Shown here piece by piece: positions 27,797-37,560 of a stretch of 64,000 nt of DNA. The notes below the pieces were generated by a model. The model saw only the letters and a list, made by a program, of their open reading frames with translations, was not told the origin of the DNA and did not search any database. Position numbers and translations under genes: made by a program. The first letter of the stretch is position 1. The number at the start of each line of letters is the position of its first letter. This DNA comes from Nocardia bhagyanarayanae (GTDB taxonomy: Bacteria > Actinomycetota > Actinomycetes > Mycobacteriales > Mycobacteriaceae), in assembly GCF_006716565.1 (NCBI RefSeq), contig NZ_VFPG01000001.1:3844001-3908000 (forward strand). The letters run 5' to 3'.

Positions 27797-29197
27797 ATGA
27801 CCGACTGGTTCGGCAGGACCTTCGACCTGCGGCTCGGCCCGCCCGGACACGGCGGGTTCTGCGTCGGCAGGCACGAGGGCCGGGTCGTGTTCGTCCGGCA
27901 CGGGCTGCCCGGTGAGCTGGTGCGCGCCACGGTCACCGAGGACCGCGGCGGTTCGTTCTGCCGCGCGGACGCCGTGCGGATCCTGGAGCCTTCGCCGGAT
28001 CGGGTGCCGCCGACCTGCCCGGTGTCCGGGCCGGGCGGCGCGGGCTGCTGCGACTTCTCACATGCCACGCCCGCCGCGCAGCGGCAGTTGAAGGCGGCGG
28101 TGGTCGCCGAGCAGTTGCGCAGGCTCGCGGGGATCGAGCGTGAGATCGTCGTCGAACCGATCGCCGGTTATCCCGACGACGCGAGCGGCGGCTGGCGCAC
28201 CAGGATCCGGCTGCCGGTCGACGCCGAGGGGCGGGCCGGTATGCATCGCTACCGCAGCACCGAGGTGATCGCGGATCTGCGCTGCCCGCAACCGGTTTCC
28301 GGTGCGATGGAAGGCATCGCGGACCGTATCTGGACGCCGGGTGCGGATCTGGTCGTCGCGGTGGACGGGGACGGTGTGCGGCACCTGGTGGAACTGCCGC
28401 CCGCCGAGCAGGTGACCGCCAAGCGGGGGCGACGGCACGGTGGCGGGCCGCGCGGCCGGCGCAGGGACGGCGGGAACCGGAACCAGGGCTCGGAGCGGCC
28501 GCGCGGTGTCGCGGGACCGGCGGGCCGCGGGGAGGAGCGGGCCGAGGATCCGGAGGAGGCGCGCCGGGAGGCGGTGGCGCGGCGGGCCGCGACGCACGCC
28601 GCCCGCGATGAATGGGTCGTCGACGGCACCGGGCGCGCCGTGGAATACGTGGCCGGACGGCGCTGGGAGATCGCGGCGACCGGGTTCTGGCAGGCTCACC
28701 GCCTTGCGGCGCAATGTTATTCGGACGTGGTGTCGGACTGGTCGGGCCTCGACCGAGGCGACCTGGCCTGGGATCTCTACAGCGGCGCAGGGGTTTTCGC
28801 GGCGCGGCTGGCGGATCGAGTGGGTGCGGAGGGATCGGTGCTCGCGGTGGAGTCCGCGCGTTCCGCCGTGGCCGACGGGCAGGCCGCGCTGCGCGACCTG
28901 CCCTGGGTGGATCTGCGCGCCGAACGTGTCGAGCGCTGGGTGACCGAGCACTTGGGCGGCGTCGCGCCGCGCGCCGTGGTGCTCGACCCGCCGCGCGCCG
29001 GCGCGGGCAAGGACGTCGTCGCGGCGGTGGCGACGGCCGAGCCCGCCCGCATCGTCCACATCGGCTGCGACCCGGCCGCGTTCGCCCGCGATCTCGGCCT
29101 CTATCGGTCGCACGGCTACCGCCTCACCGGCCTGCGCGCCTTCGACGCCTTCCCCGCGACCCACCACGTGGAATGCCTTGCGCTGCTGGAGCGCTGA
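27797..29197 (+). CDS. Class I SAM-dependent RNA methyltransferase, TrmA/RumA family
   Basis: A 466-residue uridine-C5 methyltransferase (Rv2689c family). An N-terminal TRAM-like domain (GFCVGRHEGRVVFVRHGLPG) is followed by a Cys cluster (TCPVSGPGGAGCCDF) that may hold an Fe-S cluster. The catalytic domain has DLYSGAGVFAARLADRVG (SAM site) and VVLDPPRAGAGKDVV (motif IV). The C-terminal HIGCDPAAFARDL supplies the nucleophilic Cys. A basic Arg/Gly-rich insertion (about residues 210-270) is an unusual expansion that may bind RNA. It follows the permease by 22 bp. Confidence 0.92.
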   Translation: MTDWFGRTFDLRLGPPGHGGFCVGRHEGRVVFVRHGLPGELVRATVTEDRGGSFCRADAVRILEPSPDRVPPTCPVSGPGGAGCCDFSHATPAAQRQLKAAVVAEQLRRLAGIEREIVVEPIAGYPDDASGGWRTRIRLPVDAEGRAGMHRYRSTEVIADLRCPQPVSGAMEGIADRIWTPGADLVVAVDGDGVRHLVELPPAEQVTAKRGRRHGGGPRGRRRDGGNRNQGSERPRGVAGPAGRGEERAEDPEEARREAVARRAATHAARDEWVVDGTGRAVEYVAGRRWEIAATGFWQAHRLAAQCYSDVVSDWSGLDRGDLAWDLYSGAGVFAARLADRVGAEGSVLAVESARSAVADGQAALRDLPWVDLRAERVERWVTEHLGGVAPRAVVLDPPRAGAGKDVVAAVATAEPARIVHIGCDPAAFARDLGLYRSHGYRLTGLRAFDAFPATHHVECLALLER

Positions 29198-29223
29198 CCG
29201 GCCGGGCGTTTAGAGTCCAAGCC

Positions 29224-29526
29224 ATGACCGTGTACGTGATCGCCCAGCTGAAGTTCACCGACCGCGCCGCCTACGACCGCTACCAGGCGCGCTTCATGTC
29301 GGTGTTCACCAAGTACCAGGGCACGCTGCTCGCAGCCGACGAAACCCCGACCACCCTCGAAGGTACGACCGACCGCGAGAAGGTGGTCCTGATGTCGTTC
29401 CCGGACGAGGCCGCGGTCACCGCCTGGTCGCAATCCCCGGAGTACCAGGAGATCTCCAAGGACCGGGTCGCGGGCGCCGACACCCTGACCCTGCTGGTGA
29501 AGGGTCTCGACCACCGCCCGGACTGA
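29224..29526 (+). CDS. DUF1330 domain-containing protein
   Basis: A 100-residue protein of the dimeric ferredoxin-like (DUF1330/EthD-like) family: YVIAQLKFTDRAAYDRYQAR at the N-terminus, LLAADETPTTLEG, and FPDEAAVTAWSQSPEYQEIS at the C-terminal half. Function is unknown; such proteins may bind small aromatic or lipid molecules. The gap to the TrmA-like gene is 26 bp, so they may be co-transcribed. Confidence 0.88.
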   Translation: MTVYVIAQLKFTDRAAYDRYQARFMSVFTKYQGTLLAADETPTTLEGTTDREKVVLMSFPDEAAVTAWSQSPEYQEISKDRVAGADTLTLLVKGLDHRPD

Positions 29527-29631
29527 TGCGCGAGCGCCGCGATCCGGACGGCCGACCCGCGTAGAGTCGGCGGCATACCCGAGAGTCCTTGCGTTGGAAG
29601 GTGACCGGGCGCTGCAAGAGGGAGGGATGTC

Positions 29632-29997
29632 GTGATCCATCACGTGCAAGTGAGCTGTCCGCCGGGGTCCGAGGGCGCGCAGCGGGCGTTCTACACCGGT
29701 GTGCTCGGCTGGCCGGAGCTGCGGAAGCCGCCGCTGCTGGCGGCGCGTGGCGGTTGCTGGTTCCGGGTGCCCGGCAACGGTGGGCCGGACGGCGAGCTGC
29801 ACGTGGGCGTGGAGGCCGACTTTCGCCCTGCGGCCAAGGCGCATCCCGCGTTCGTCGTCGACATCGACGCGACTGCCGAGGCGGTCGCGGGTGCGGGGCA
29901 TCCGGTGCGCTGGGCCGATCCCGCGGAAATCCCCGGGCGGCGCCGGTTCTTCACCGTGGACGGCGTCGGAAATCGGCTCGAGTTCCTGGCGGACTGA
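29632..29997 (+). CDS. VOC family protein (glyoxalase/dioxygenase fold)
   Basis: A 121-residue single-domain VOC protein: IHHVQVSCPPGSEGAQRAFY opens the first beta-alpha-beta motif, HPAFVVDIDATAEAVAGAG the second, and GNRLEFLAD ends it. Potential metal ligands are His4, His in ELHVGVE and Glu in LEFL. GTG 29632 follows GGGAGGGA. The substrate is unknown. It is a short isolated gene convergent with the enoyl-CoA hydratase gene. Confidence 0.88.
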   Translation: MIHHVQVSCPPGSEGAQRAFYTGVLGWPELRKPPLLAARGGCWFRVPGNGGPDGELHVGVEADFRPAAKAHPAFVVDIDATAEAVAGAGHPVRWADPAEIPGRRRFFTVDGVGNRLEFLAD

Positions 29998-30045
29998 ACT
30001 CCGAACCCTTCGCCTCGGACGTCGCCGACGCGTGACCTGGTCCGG

Positions 30046-30849
30046 TCAGTGTTCGTAGTGGGGTGGGCGGCGGTCGCGGCGGGCGCGGATGGCTTCGTCG
30101 AAGTTGTCGGTGGTGAGGCGGACGTACAGCTGGGCGAGGCCCTCCTGCTGCATGTGCGACTCGAAGCTGCTCGCCTCCAGTCCGCTCCACAGCATCCGTT
30201 TGGTGAGCTCGGTGCCGACCCTGCTGAAGCCGATGATGCGTTCGGCGAGGTCGTAACAGGTGTCGAGGAGCTTCGCGGTGGGCACGGTGCGGGAGACCAG
30301 ACCGATCCGCTCGGCCTCGACGGCGTCGACGTCGCGTCCGGACAGCATGATCTCGAAGGCGCGCGCGGAGCCGATGGCGCGCGGCAGCAGGAAGCTCATG
30401 CCCAGCTCGGTCGAGGTGAGGCCGTTGTTGATGCCCGCGGCGCGGAAGTAGGCGTCCTCGCCCGCGATACGGATGTCGGCGCCGACGCTCAGGCAGAACC
30501 CGCCGCCGATGGCCGCGCCGTTGACCGCGGCGATCACCGGCTGGTGCATACGGCGCAGTGTGATCATCACATCGTTGAGCAGATCCATCGAGCGCCGCGC
30601 GACCGTGGTGGGAGTGAGGCCAGCAGTGTTCGGCACCCGCCCGGCGCCTTGGAGGTCGGCGCCCGAACAGAAGCCTTGCCCGGCACCGGTCAGCACCACC
30701 ACGCGGACGTCGTTGTCGGCGCTCACCTGTTCGAGTGCTTCGCGCAGCGGGATCATCACGTCGAAGGCCATGGCGTTCATCCGCTCCGGCCGGTTCAGCG
30801 TCACCAGCGCGACGTGCGGCCGCGGCCGGTCGACGAGCACGAAGGACAT
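30046..30849 (-). CDS. Enoyl-CoA hydratase/isomerase, EchA12-like
   Basis: A 267-residue crotonase-fold enzyme. The acyl-CoA oxyanion region is FCSGADLQGAG near residue 65, and VIAAVNGAAIGGGFCLSVGA near 110 gives the second oxyanion glycine. FRAAGINNGLTSTELGMSFL follows; its Glu aligns with a catalytic position. Overall sequence and the NRPERMNAMAFDVM start resemble mycobacterial EchA12. It should hydrate trans-2-enoyl-CoA in fatty-acid or sterol side-chain breakdown; the substrate is not defined. Confidence 0.9.
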   Translation of the reverse strand: MSFVLVDRPRPHVALVTLNRPERMNAMAFDVMIPLREALEQVSADNDVRVVVLTGAGQGFCSGADLQGAGRVPNTAGLTPTTVARRSMDLLNDVMITLRRMHQPVIAAVNGAAIGGGFCLSVGADIRIAGEDAYFRAAGINNGLTSTELGMSFLLPRAIGSARAFEIMLSGRDVDAVEAERIGLVSRTVPTAKLLDTCYDLAERIIGFSRVGTELTKRMLWSGLEASSFESHMQQEGLAQLYVRLTTDNFDEAIRARRDRRPPHYEH

Positions 30850-30937
30850 GGCGGCTCCTGACCCGCGGCGCCGGGTCCGCCGCGCGCCTTCACTATAGGG
30901 TCGCCCGTACGCCGATCGCGGCGAATCCGTCGCTCCG

Positions 30938-31621
30938 TCAGTCCAATTCCCAGGTGGCGCGCACACTCGCCGAGACCTCCGATTCGCCGAGTTCGACCGG
31001 CACCGCCGCGGCGAACGCGACCTCGCCCACCGGCGCGGACACGGCGCGCATCCGCGGTGCGAAAGGCGGTGCGGACGCGGCGTTCTCGGTGATCTCCAGC
31101 ACCGTGCCCAGCGCCCGGCCCGCCCGCGCGGCGTACTGCTCGGCCTTGGCGAGCGCGTTGTCCCAGGCCGCGTCGCGGGCCCGCGCGAGCAAACCGGCCT
31201 CATCGGCGAAGGTGAGCGTGAGCCCGCCGAGCCGGACGTCGTCGCCGCCCGCCTCCACAGCGTCCGCGATGATCGTCGCGGGTCCGGTGTCGGCTCCCGC
31301 TTCGGCGTCGATGTCGCGCAGCGCCACCGTCAGATCGGCGGTCGCGAGATAGCCCGTGATGCGGTTGCCCTGCCCCTCGGTCCATATCGTCTCGGTGCGC
31401 ACCGACAGACCGCTGGTGGCGATGTCCGTGTCGGCGACGCCGTTTCCGCGCAGCGCCGCGGTGACCGCGGCGACTCGCTCGCCCGCCTGCCCGTAGGCCA
31501 GCGCGACCTTGCTCGCCTTCGTCTCGATGGAGATGGTGACGCGCATCAGATCCGGGGTGGCGCGCACGCTGCCCTGTCCGAAGGTGGTGACCGTGCCGGT
31601 GTCGGACTTCTTCTTGCTCAC
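30938..31621 (-). CDS. SIMPL domain-containing protein (DUF541)
   Basis: A 227-residue protein. VTTFGQGSVRATPDLMRVTI begins the SIMPL/DUF541 fold, TSGLSVRTETIWTEGQGN forms the central hairpin, and ARDAAWDNALAKAEQYAARA is the conserved helix. Unlike most family members it has no signal peptide, so it is probably cytosolic. Homologues form ring-like oligomers of unknown role. It lies 64 bp from the glutaminase gene in the same orientation. Confidence 0.88.
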   Translation of the reverse strand: MSKKKSDTGTVTTFGQGSVRATPDLMRVTISIETKASKVALAYGQAGERVAAVTAALRGNGVADTDIATSGLSVRTETIWTEGQGNRITGYLATADLTVALRDIDAEAGADTGPATIIADAVEAGGDDVRLGGLTLTFADEAGLLARARDAAWDNALAKAEQYAARAGRALGTVLEITENAASAPPFAPRMRAVSAPVGEVAFAAAVPVELGESEVSASVRATWELD

Positions 31622-31685
31622 GTCGCTGCGCTCCTCGCTCGCTCGGTGCTGCCGGTCCTCGTCGCCGGCTCAACGGATATTCGGT

Positions 31686-33551
31686 TCAATAGTCCCCGCC
31701 GCGTACCGCGATCGCGCGCACGGCGGCGTCCATCTGGGCGTACGCGCCCGCCGCCAGCCGTTCCAGCAGCGCCAGCTTCAGCTCCGGCGCGCGTTCGGCG
31801 AGCATGTCGAAGCGGGCGGGGCTCAGCACCGCGACTCGGACGGTTGTCTCGGCCCGCGCCTCGTTCACGAACGGAGTGCCGACCAGCATGGGTATCTCGC
31901 CGAACGACATGCCCGCCGAGAGTGTGACCAGCCGGTGGGCGCGTCCGTCGGCGCCTTCGAAGCTGAGCCGGACCCGGCCCTCCAAGATCAGATACAGCCC
32001 GGAACGGCTGCTGCCGCGGTGGGCGATCACCTCGCCACGCGCGACGGTGCGCATCTCGAAATCCTCCGCCAGCCGCGCCCGCGCCTCGCGGGCGAGCGCC
32101 GCGAGCGCTGGATGCTCCTCGACCGTGATCGACGTGCACGCCGGTTCGTCGGCGGGACGGTGGCGGGCGAGCACGATGTCCTCGCACCACTCCGTGGCGG
32201 TGTCGCGGTCGACGAAGACCCGGCCGCGTGGATCCGCGGGGTCCACGCTCGACACCAGACGCCCCAGCTTGGCGTCCGGGTCCACCAGCGCGACCAGGCA
32301 CCCGGTCGCGGCCAGCTCGCGTCGCAGCTCGTCGAGCATGGTCACCGCGATCGCGCTGACCTCACCCACCCGGCGCAGGTCGATCACCAGCGCGTCCAGT
32401 TCTCCGGCTCGCTTCTCGATCGCGTGTACCGCGCCCTCGGCCCCCGCGAACAGCAGGTCGCCGTGCAGTTCGTAGATCCTGGCCCGGTGTCCGTGCTCGT
32501 CGAGCACCGCGATCTCCTCGGTGCTGCGCCGCGTCCGGGAGGGCACCTCCACCACCGTGTAGTCGGCGCGGATCGCCGTGCGCGCCGACCGGGTGACGTG
32601 CAGGAAGTGCAGCTCCAGCCGCCGCGACAGTTCCCGGCAGGCCGCGACACCGCGCACGCTGTTGCCGTGCCGGTCCAGGCGCGGGGAGTAGACGGCGATC
32701 CCGATCTGCCCGGGCAGCACCGCCAGGATGCCGCCGCCGACCCCGCTCTTGGCGGGCATGCCGACGGTGCTCACCCACTCGCCCGCCGCGTCGTACATCC
32801 CGCAGGTTGTCATCACGCTCAGCACCTGTTCGGTCAGCGTGCTCGACAGGGCCCGCTCCCTGGTGAGCGGATTGACGCCGTTGTTGGCCAGTGTCGCGGC
32901 CATCACGGCGAGGTCGTGGCAGGTGACGTCGATAGAGCACTGCCGGAAGTAGCGGTCCACCGCCTCGTCCGGATCGGAGTCGATGACGCCGAAGGAGCGC
33001 AGCATGTAGCCGATGGCGCGGTTGCGGTAGCCGGTGCGCGCCTCGGAGGCGTAGACGGCCTCGTTCACGCGCAGCTCGCGCCCGGCGAAGCGGGAGTAGC
33101 AGCGGCGCACCCGCTCGAACTTCTCGGCGGCGTCGCGACCGCCGATCAGTGCGGCGGCGCTGATGGCGCCCGCGTTGATCATCGGGTTGCGCGGACGCGC
33201 GGTCACCGGGTCCAGGCTGATCTCGTTGAACGCTTCGCCGGAGGGCTCCACGTCGATCCGCTCGGCCACCGCGGCGGGCCCGCGATCGGCGAGCGCCAGC
33301 GCGTAGGTGAACGGCTTGGAGATCGACTGGATCGTGAAGGGAGCCTGCACGTCACCGGCGCCGTACACCCGTCCGTCGGCGGTGGCCACGCACAGGCCGA
33401 ACGAATCCGCTTGCACCGCAGCGAGTTCGGGAATGTAGTCGGCCGGCTCCCCGGACCGGTCGGCCAGGCACTCGGCGTACACGTCGGCGACGATGCGTGC
33501 CACCACACCGGAATCGGTCGTTCGCGGAACCGCTCGCTCGGGCTCGGCCAC
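31686..33551 (-). CDS. glsA: Glutaminase A fused to STAS and cyclic-nucleotide-binding domains
   Basis: A 621-residue three-domain protein. Residues about 20-310 are a serine-dependent beta-lactamase-fold glutaminase (FTIQSISKPFTYALAL has the SxxK nucleophile; RNPMINAGAISAAAL; MPAKSGVGGGILAVLPGQ). A STAS domain spans about 335-430 (ALVIDLRRVGEVSAIAVTML). A CRP-type cNMP-binding domain runs from about 470 to 590 (SGLYLILEGRVRLSFEG, MSFGEIPMLVGTPFVNEA). It hydrolyses Gln to Glu and ammonia. The tail domains suggest control by a nucleotide and a partner protein. It is divergent from dxs. Confidence 0.93.
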   Translation of the reverse strand: MAEPERAVPRTTDSGVVARIVADVYAECLADRSGEPADYIPELAAVQADSFGLCVATADGRVYGAGDVQAPFTIQSISKPFTYALALADRGPAAVAERIDVEPSGEAFNEISLDPVTARPRNPMINAGAISAAALIGGRDAAEKFERVRRCYSRFAGRELRVNEAVYASEARTGYRNRAIGYMLRSFGVIDSDPDEAVDRYFRQCSIDVTCHDLAVMAATLANNGVNPLTRERALSSTLTEQVLSVMTTCGMYDAAGEWVSTVGMPAKSGVGGGILAVLPGQIGIAVYSPRLDRHGNSVRGVAACRELSRRLELHFLHVTRSARTAIRADYTVVEVPSRTRRSTEEIAVLDEHGHRARIYELHGDLLFAGAEGAVHAIEKRAGELDALVIDLRRVGEVSAIAVTMLDELRRELAATGCLVALVDPDAKLGRLVSSVDPADPRGRVFVDRDTATEWCEDIVLARHRPADEPACTSITVEEHPALAALAREARARLAEDFEMRTVARGEVIAHRGSSRSGLYLILEGRVRLSFEGADGRAHRLVTLSAGMSFGEIPMLVGTPFVNEARAETTVRVAVLSPARFDMLAERAPELKLALLERLAAGAYAQMDAAVRAIAVRGGDY

Positions 33552-33794
33552 CCGACCACTGTATGGCCGTTCGCCGCGGGCGTGCGCGAACTTCGGGCGT
33601 ACTCCGTCCGGCCCCGCGTGGCCGACAGGTATACCGTAGAGCGCACGGCCGGACGTTTTCGTCCGGCTCGCGCGTGTCCAGTCTCACATGTCGCGACGAA
33701 GTCGGCTGGTGACAGGCAGTTGTCGGAAAGAGGCACTGTCACCGCTCCGTAGACTGATCGGATCAGAAGCGCTATCCGGAGGGAGCGAGTTCAG

Positions 33795-35690
33795 GTGGGA
33801 GTGCTTTCCCGGGTCGACACGCCCGAAGACTTGCGCCGGCTGAACGTGGCCGAGCTGAAGGAACTGGCGGAGGAGATCCGCGAGTTCCTGGTGCAGAAGG
33901 TCGCCGCCACCGGCGGTCACCTGGGACCGAACCTCGGCGTGGTGGAACTCACCATCGCGCTGCATCGGGTCTTCGATTCGCCCGCCGACCCGTTGATCTT
34001 CGACACCGGCCATCAGGCCTACGTGCACAAGATCCTCACCGGCCGCAAGGACCAGTTCGACGGTCTGCGCAAGCAGGGCGGTCTGTCGGGCTACCCGAGC
34101 CGTGCGGAGAGCGCGCACGACTGGGTGGAGTCCTCGCACGCCTCCGCGGCGCTGTCCTACGCCGACGGGCTGGCCAAGGCGTTCCAGCTCACCGGACAGG
34201 GCAGGCACGTCGTCGCGATCGTCGGCGACGGCGCGCTCACCGGCGGCATGTGCTGGGAGGCGCTGAACAACATCGCCGCCGCGCCGGACCGCTCGGTGGT
34301 GATCGTCGTCAACGACAACGGCCGCTCCTACGCGCCGACCATCGGCGGCCTCGCCGACCGGCTCACCGCGCTGCGCACCCAGCCCGCCTACGAGGTCGCG
34401 CTGGACGCGGGCAAGCGGATTCTCAAGAGCATTCCGCGGGTGGGCGAGTCGGCCTACTCGATGGTGCACGCGGTGAAGGCGGGCATCAAGGACGCGGTGA
34501 GCCCGCAGGAGCTGTTCAGCGATCTCGGGCTCAAGTACGTCGGCCCGGTGGACGGCCACGACGTCGCCGCCATGGAGGCGGCGCTGCGCCGCGCCAAGGA
34601 CTTCGGCGGTCCGGTGGTGGTGCACGCGGTCACCCAGAAGGGTCGCGGCTACGCGCCCGCCGAGAACCACGTCGCCGACCAGATGCACGCCTGCGACCCC
34701 ATCGACCCGCTGACCGGACGTCCCGTCGGCGGCCCGAAGGCGGTCGGCTGGACCTCGGTGTTCTCCGAGGAACTGATCGCGCACGCCGAACAGCGCGACG
34801 ACATCGTCGCCATCACCGCCGCGATGCCAGGCCCGACCGGTCTCGCCGCGTTCGGCGAGCGGTTCCCGGACCGCATGTTCGACGTCGGCATCGCCGAACA
34901 GCACGCCATGGCGTCGGCGGCCGGTCTCGCGCTCGGCGGTCTGCACCCCGTGGTCGCGATCTACTCGACCTTCCTCAACCGCGCCTTCGATCAGCTGCTG
35001 ATGGACGTGGCGCTGCTGAAGCAGCCCGTCACCGTCGTGCTGGACCGCGCGGGCATCACCGGTTCCGACGGCGCCAGCCACAACGGCATGTGGGACCTGT
35101 CGGTGCTCGGCATCATCCCCGGCATCCGGGTCGCCGCCCCGCGTGACGCCGGCACCCTCCGTGAGGAACTGGGCGAGGCACTGGCCGTGAACGACGGACC
35201 CACCGCGCTGCGCTTCCCGAAGGGCAGTGTGACCGAGGACATCCCGGCGGTCGAACGTCTCGACGGCGTGGACGTGCTGCGGCTGCCGGACGCCGAGGGC
35301 TCAGCGCAGGCGCAGCGCGGCGACGTGCTGATCGTCGCGGTCGGCTCGTTCGCCGAGACGGCGCTGCGGGTCGCGGACCTGCTCGCGCCGGAGGGCGTTT
35401 CGGTCACCGTCATCGACCCGCGCTGGGTACTGCCGGTCTCCGACACGGTGGTGAAGCTCGCGGAGAACTACCGCCTGGTGGTCACCCTCGAGGACGGTGG
35501 TCTGCACGGCGGCATCGGCTCCACCGTCTCGGCCCGCCTGCGCTCCTCCGGCCTGGACGTCCCCACCCGCGACCTCGGCGTACCGCAGCGGTTCCTGGAC
35601 CACGCCTCGCGCAACCAGGTCCACGAGGAACTCGGCCTCACCCCGATCGATATCGCCCGGCGTATCACCGGCTGGCTCGACGCCGGCTGA
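33795..35690 (+). CDS. dxs: 1-deoxy-D-xylulose-5-phosphate synthase
   Basis: A 631-residue TPP enzyme condensing pyruvate and glyceraldehyde-3-phosphate, the first step of the MEP isoprenoid route. [20 protein letters not shown] holds a catalytic His. [20 protein letters not shown] is the TPP/Mg motif. The pyrimidine domain has [19 protein letters not shown] and [19 protein letters not shown]. The C-terminal transketolase domain ends near RITGWLDAG. Start GTG 33795 after GGAGGGAG. Orthologue of Rv2682c. Confidence 0.97.
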   Translation: MGVLSRVDTPEDLRRLNVAELKELAEEIREFLVQKVAATGGHLGPNLGVVELTIALHRVFDSPADPLIFDTGHQAYVHKILTGRKDQFDGLRKQGGLSGYPSRAESAHDWVESSHASAALSYADGLAKAFQLTGQGRHVVAIVGDGALTGGMCWEALNNIAAAPDRSVVIVVNDNGRSYAPTIGGLADRLTALRTQPAYEVALDAGKRILKSIPRVGESAYSMVHAVKAGIKDAVSPQELFSDLGLKYVGPVDGHDVAAMEAALRRAKDFGGPVVVHAVTQKGRGYAPAENHVADQMHACDPIDPLTGRPVGGPKAVGWTSVFSEELIAHAEQRDDIVAITAAMPGPTGLAAFGERFPDRMFDVGIAEQHAMASAAGLALGGLHPVVAIYSTFLNRAFDQLLMDVALLKQPVTVVLDRAGITGSDGASHNGMWDLSVLGIIPGIRVAAPRDAGTLREELGEALAVNDGPTALRFPKGSVTEDIPAVERLDGVDVLRLPDAEGSAQAQRGDVLIVAVGSFAETALRVADLLAPEGVSVTVIDPRWVLPVSDTVVKLAENYRLVVTLEDGGLHGGIGSTVSARLRSSGLDVPTRDLGVPQRFLDHASRNQVHEELGLTPIDIARRITGWLDAG

Positions 35691-35704
35691 CCCCGCGATC
35701 TCCG

Positions 35705-35737
35705 CGCGCCCCGCCTCGGACCCGAGTGCGGGGCGCG
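35705..35737 (+). terminator. Terminator after dxs
   Basis: CGCGCCCCGC at 35705-35714 pairs with GCGGGGCGCG at 35728-35737. An inner CTCGG/CCGAG extends the stem to 15 bp with one bulge. It is followed by TCGCGTTGT. Confidence 0.75.
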
Positions 35738-35830
35738 TCGCGTTGTAGGCCGGGAATACCTGCTGGATCCGCTCCCGTTACCACTAGTACAAATTTCAAC
35801 TACATGGCCGAGTCCATAGGAGGAGGCGCT

Positions 35831-36223
35831 GTGGTCTTCACACAGGCGGAAATCGAATTCCTCGAGCAGCAGCCGATCGGCAGGTTCGGGACGGTCGGTC
35901 CGAACGACGATCCGCAGATCCGCCCGGTCGGCGTGCATCTGGCCGAGGATCGGCGGACAGTCGATGTGGTCGGCCACGCGCTGGCCGCCACGCAGAAGTG
36001 GCGCAACGTACTGCGTAACCCGCGCGTCGCGTTCCTCGTCGACAGCGTCGAGTCGGTGGATCCGCCCGTCGCGCGGGGGATCGAGATTCGCGGCGTTGCC
36101 GAGCCCTTGCGCGACGCGGTCGACAGCAGCGGCGGACTCAGCGGTGAGGTGATTCGAATCCATCCGCGCCGGATCATCTCGTGGGGGCTGGACAGCCCGC
36201 GACCCGTCGGCCGCGACGTCTGA
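35831..36223 (+). CDS. PPOX-class F420-dependent oxidoreductase family protein
   Basis: A 130-residue split-barrel flavin/deazaflavin-binding protein. FTQAEIEFLEQQPIGRFGTV opens the domain. DPQIRPVGVHLAEDRRTVDV and ATQKWRNVLRNPRVAFLVDS carry the conserved arginines and Lys/Trp of F420-binding members, and the protein ends IISWGLDSPRPVGRDV. AGGAGG at 35819-35824 sets GTG 35831 as start rather than ATG 35803. F420 use is inferred from the family in actinobacteria. Confidence 0.88.
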   Translation: MVFTQAEIEFLEQQPIGRFGTVGPNDDPQIRPVGVHLAEDRRTVDVVGHALAATQKWRNVLRNPRVAFLVDSVESVDPPVARGIEIRGVAEPLRDAVDSSGGLSGEVIRIHPRRIISWGLDSPRPVGRDV

Positions 36224-36269
36224 CCGAGGCAGGCGGGCATCGCCGGTAGGCCGTCCGACGACGCTGGAC

Positions 36270-37538
36270 TCAGTCGGGCGTCGGTGCCAGCGCGATGGTG
36301 AGGCGGGGGACGGCGAGTTCGCGCTGCCAAGGCCTCGCCCCGCCGGACTTGAGGAAACCGTCGACTGCGGCCGCGAGCTCGGCGGTGTCGCCGCGGTCGT
36401 ATTCCGGCAGTCCGTCCCAGCACAGTCTGCGGACCAGGTCGGGGGAGAGCAGGTTCTCGACCGGGATGGCGTGCTCTAGCGACAGTTCGCCCATCGCGGC
36501 GCGGGCGCGGGCCAAGCGGGCCGCGGCGATCGGGTCGCGGCGCTCCCAGCGGTTCGGCGGGGGCGGACCGTCGAACGGTTGGGTCAGCGGGGGCAGCTCG
36601 CTGTCCGGCAGCGCGCGGGCGCGATCGATGGCGCCGAGCCATTCCCGCGAATACCGGCGCTGGCGCGGGCCGCCGAACACCGGGAGGGTGCGCAGCTGGG
36701 CGATGGTGCGCGGGTCGGCGGTCGCGGCGGAGACGATGGCCGAGTCCGGCAAGATGCGCGCGGGCGCGACGTCACGGGCGCGGGCCAGCGCGTCCCGCGT
36801 CGTCCACAGCTCGCGCACGACGGCGAGCTGACGCGCGCGGCGCAAGGTGTGGATGCCGGAGGTGCGCCGCCACCGGTCGGCCTTGGGCGCCGGCGGTTCG
36901 GTGGTGCGGATGTGCTCGAATTCCTGTGCCGCCCAATCGGTCTTGCCCTGCACCTCCAGGTCGGCGGCGACCTTGGCGCGCAGCTCCAGCAGCAGCTCCA
37001 CGTCCAGCGCGGCGTAGTTGAGCCAGTCGGCGGGCAGCGGGCGGGTCGACCAGTCGGCGGCGCCGTGCCCCTTGCGCAGCGCCCGTCCCAGCAGCTTCTC
37101 GACCATCGCGGCCAAGCCGACCCGCTCGTATCCGGCCAGCCTGCCGCCGAGCTCGGTGTCGAACAGCCGCGCGGGACGCAGCCCCAATTCCGCGAGCCCT
37201 GGCAGGTCCTGATCGGCCGAGTGCAGCACCCACTCCAGGTCGTTGATCGTCTCGGCCAGCGGCGCGAGCGCGTCCGCTACCGGAATCGGGTCGATCAGGA
37301 AGGTGCCCGCGCCCGCGCGGCGCAGCTGGATCAGATAGGCACGGGCGGAGTAACGGAAACCCGAGGCGCGTTCGGCGTCGACCGCGAGCGGACCGGTGCC
37401 CGCCGCAAGCTTCGCCGCCGCCGCGGCGACCTCGTCCGCGGTGGCCAGGACCGGCGGCACTCCATCGACGGGGGCGAGCAGAGGTTCCGCTGTGCTGTCT
37501 CCCGCGCGCCCATCTTCGGGCTGGTCTCCTACCGGCAT
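36270..37538 (-). CDS. Ribonuclease D-like 3'-5' exonuclease with HRDC domain (Rv2681 family)
   Basis: A 422-residue DEDD-type exoribonuclease. [20 protein letters not shown] gives the first acidic pair, [12 protein letters not shown] the second, and [19 protein letters not shown] the last Tyr/Asp, so the motif is DEDDy. An HRDC domain is near residues 228-300 ([20 protein letters not shown]). The C-terminal segment is unique to actinobacteria. Likely tRNA or structured RNA processing. It precedes the DUF3000 gene in the conserved order but the reading direction places DUF3000 upstream. Confidence 0.92.
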   Translation of the reverse strand: MPVGDQPEDGRAGDSTAEPLLAPVDGVPPVLATADEVAAAAAKLAAGTGPLAVDAERASGFRYSARAYLIQLRRAGAGTFLIDPIPVADALAPLAETINDLEWVLHSADQDLPGLAELGLRPARLFDTELGGRLAGYERVGLAAMVEKLLGRALRKGHGAADWSTRPLPADWLNYAALDVELLLELRAKVAADLEVQGKTDWAAQEFEHIRTTEPPAPKADRWRRTSGIHTLRRARQLAVVRELWTTRDALARARDVAPARILPDSAIVSAATADPRTIAQLRTLPVFGGPRQRRYSREWLGAIDRARALPDSELPPLTQPFDGPPPPNRWERRDPIAAARLARARAAMGELSLEHAIPVENLLSPDLVRRLCWDGLPEYDRGDTAELAAAVDGFLKSGGARPWQRELAVPRLTIALAPTPD

Positions 37539-37560
37539 AGACCTGAACTTTACGTTGTGG

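Noticed and set aside
31509..33752. A 747-codon open frame on the + strand
   Set aside because: It is antisense to the glutaminase/STAS/cNMP gene, has no recognisable domain, and arises from high-GC codon bias on the opposite strand.
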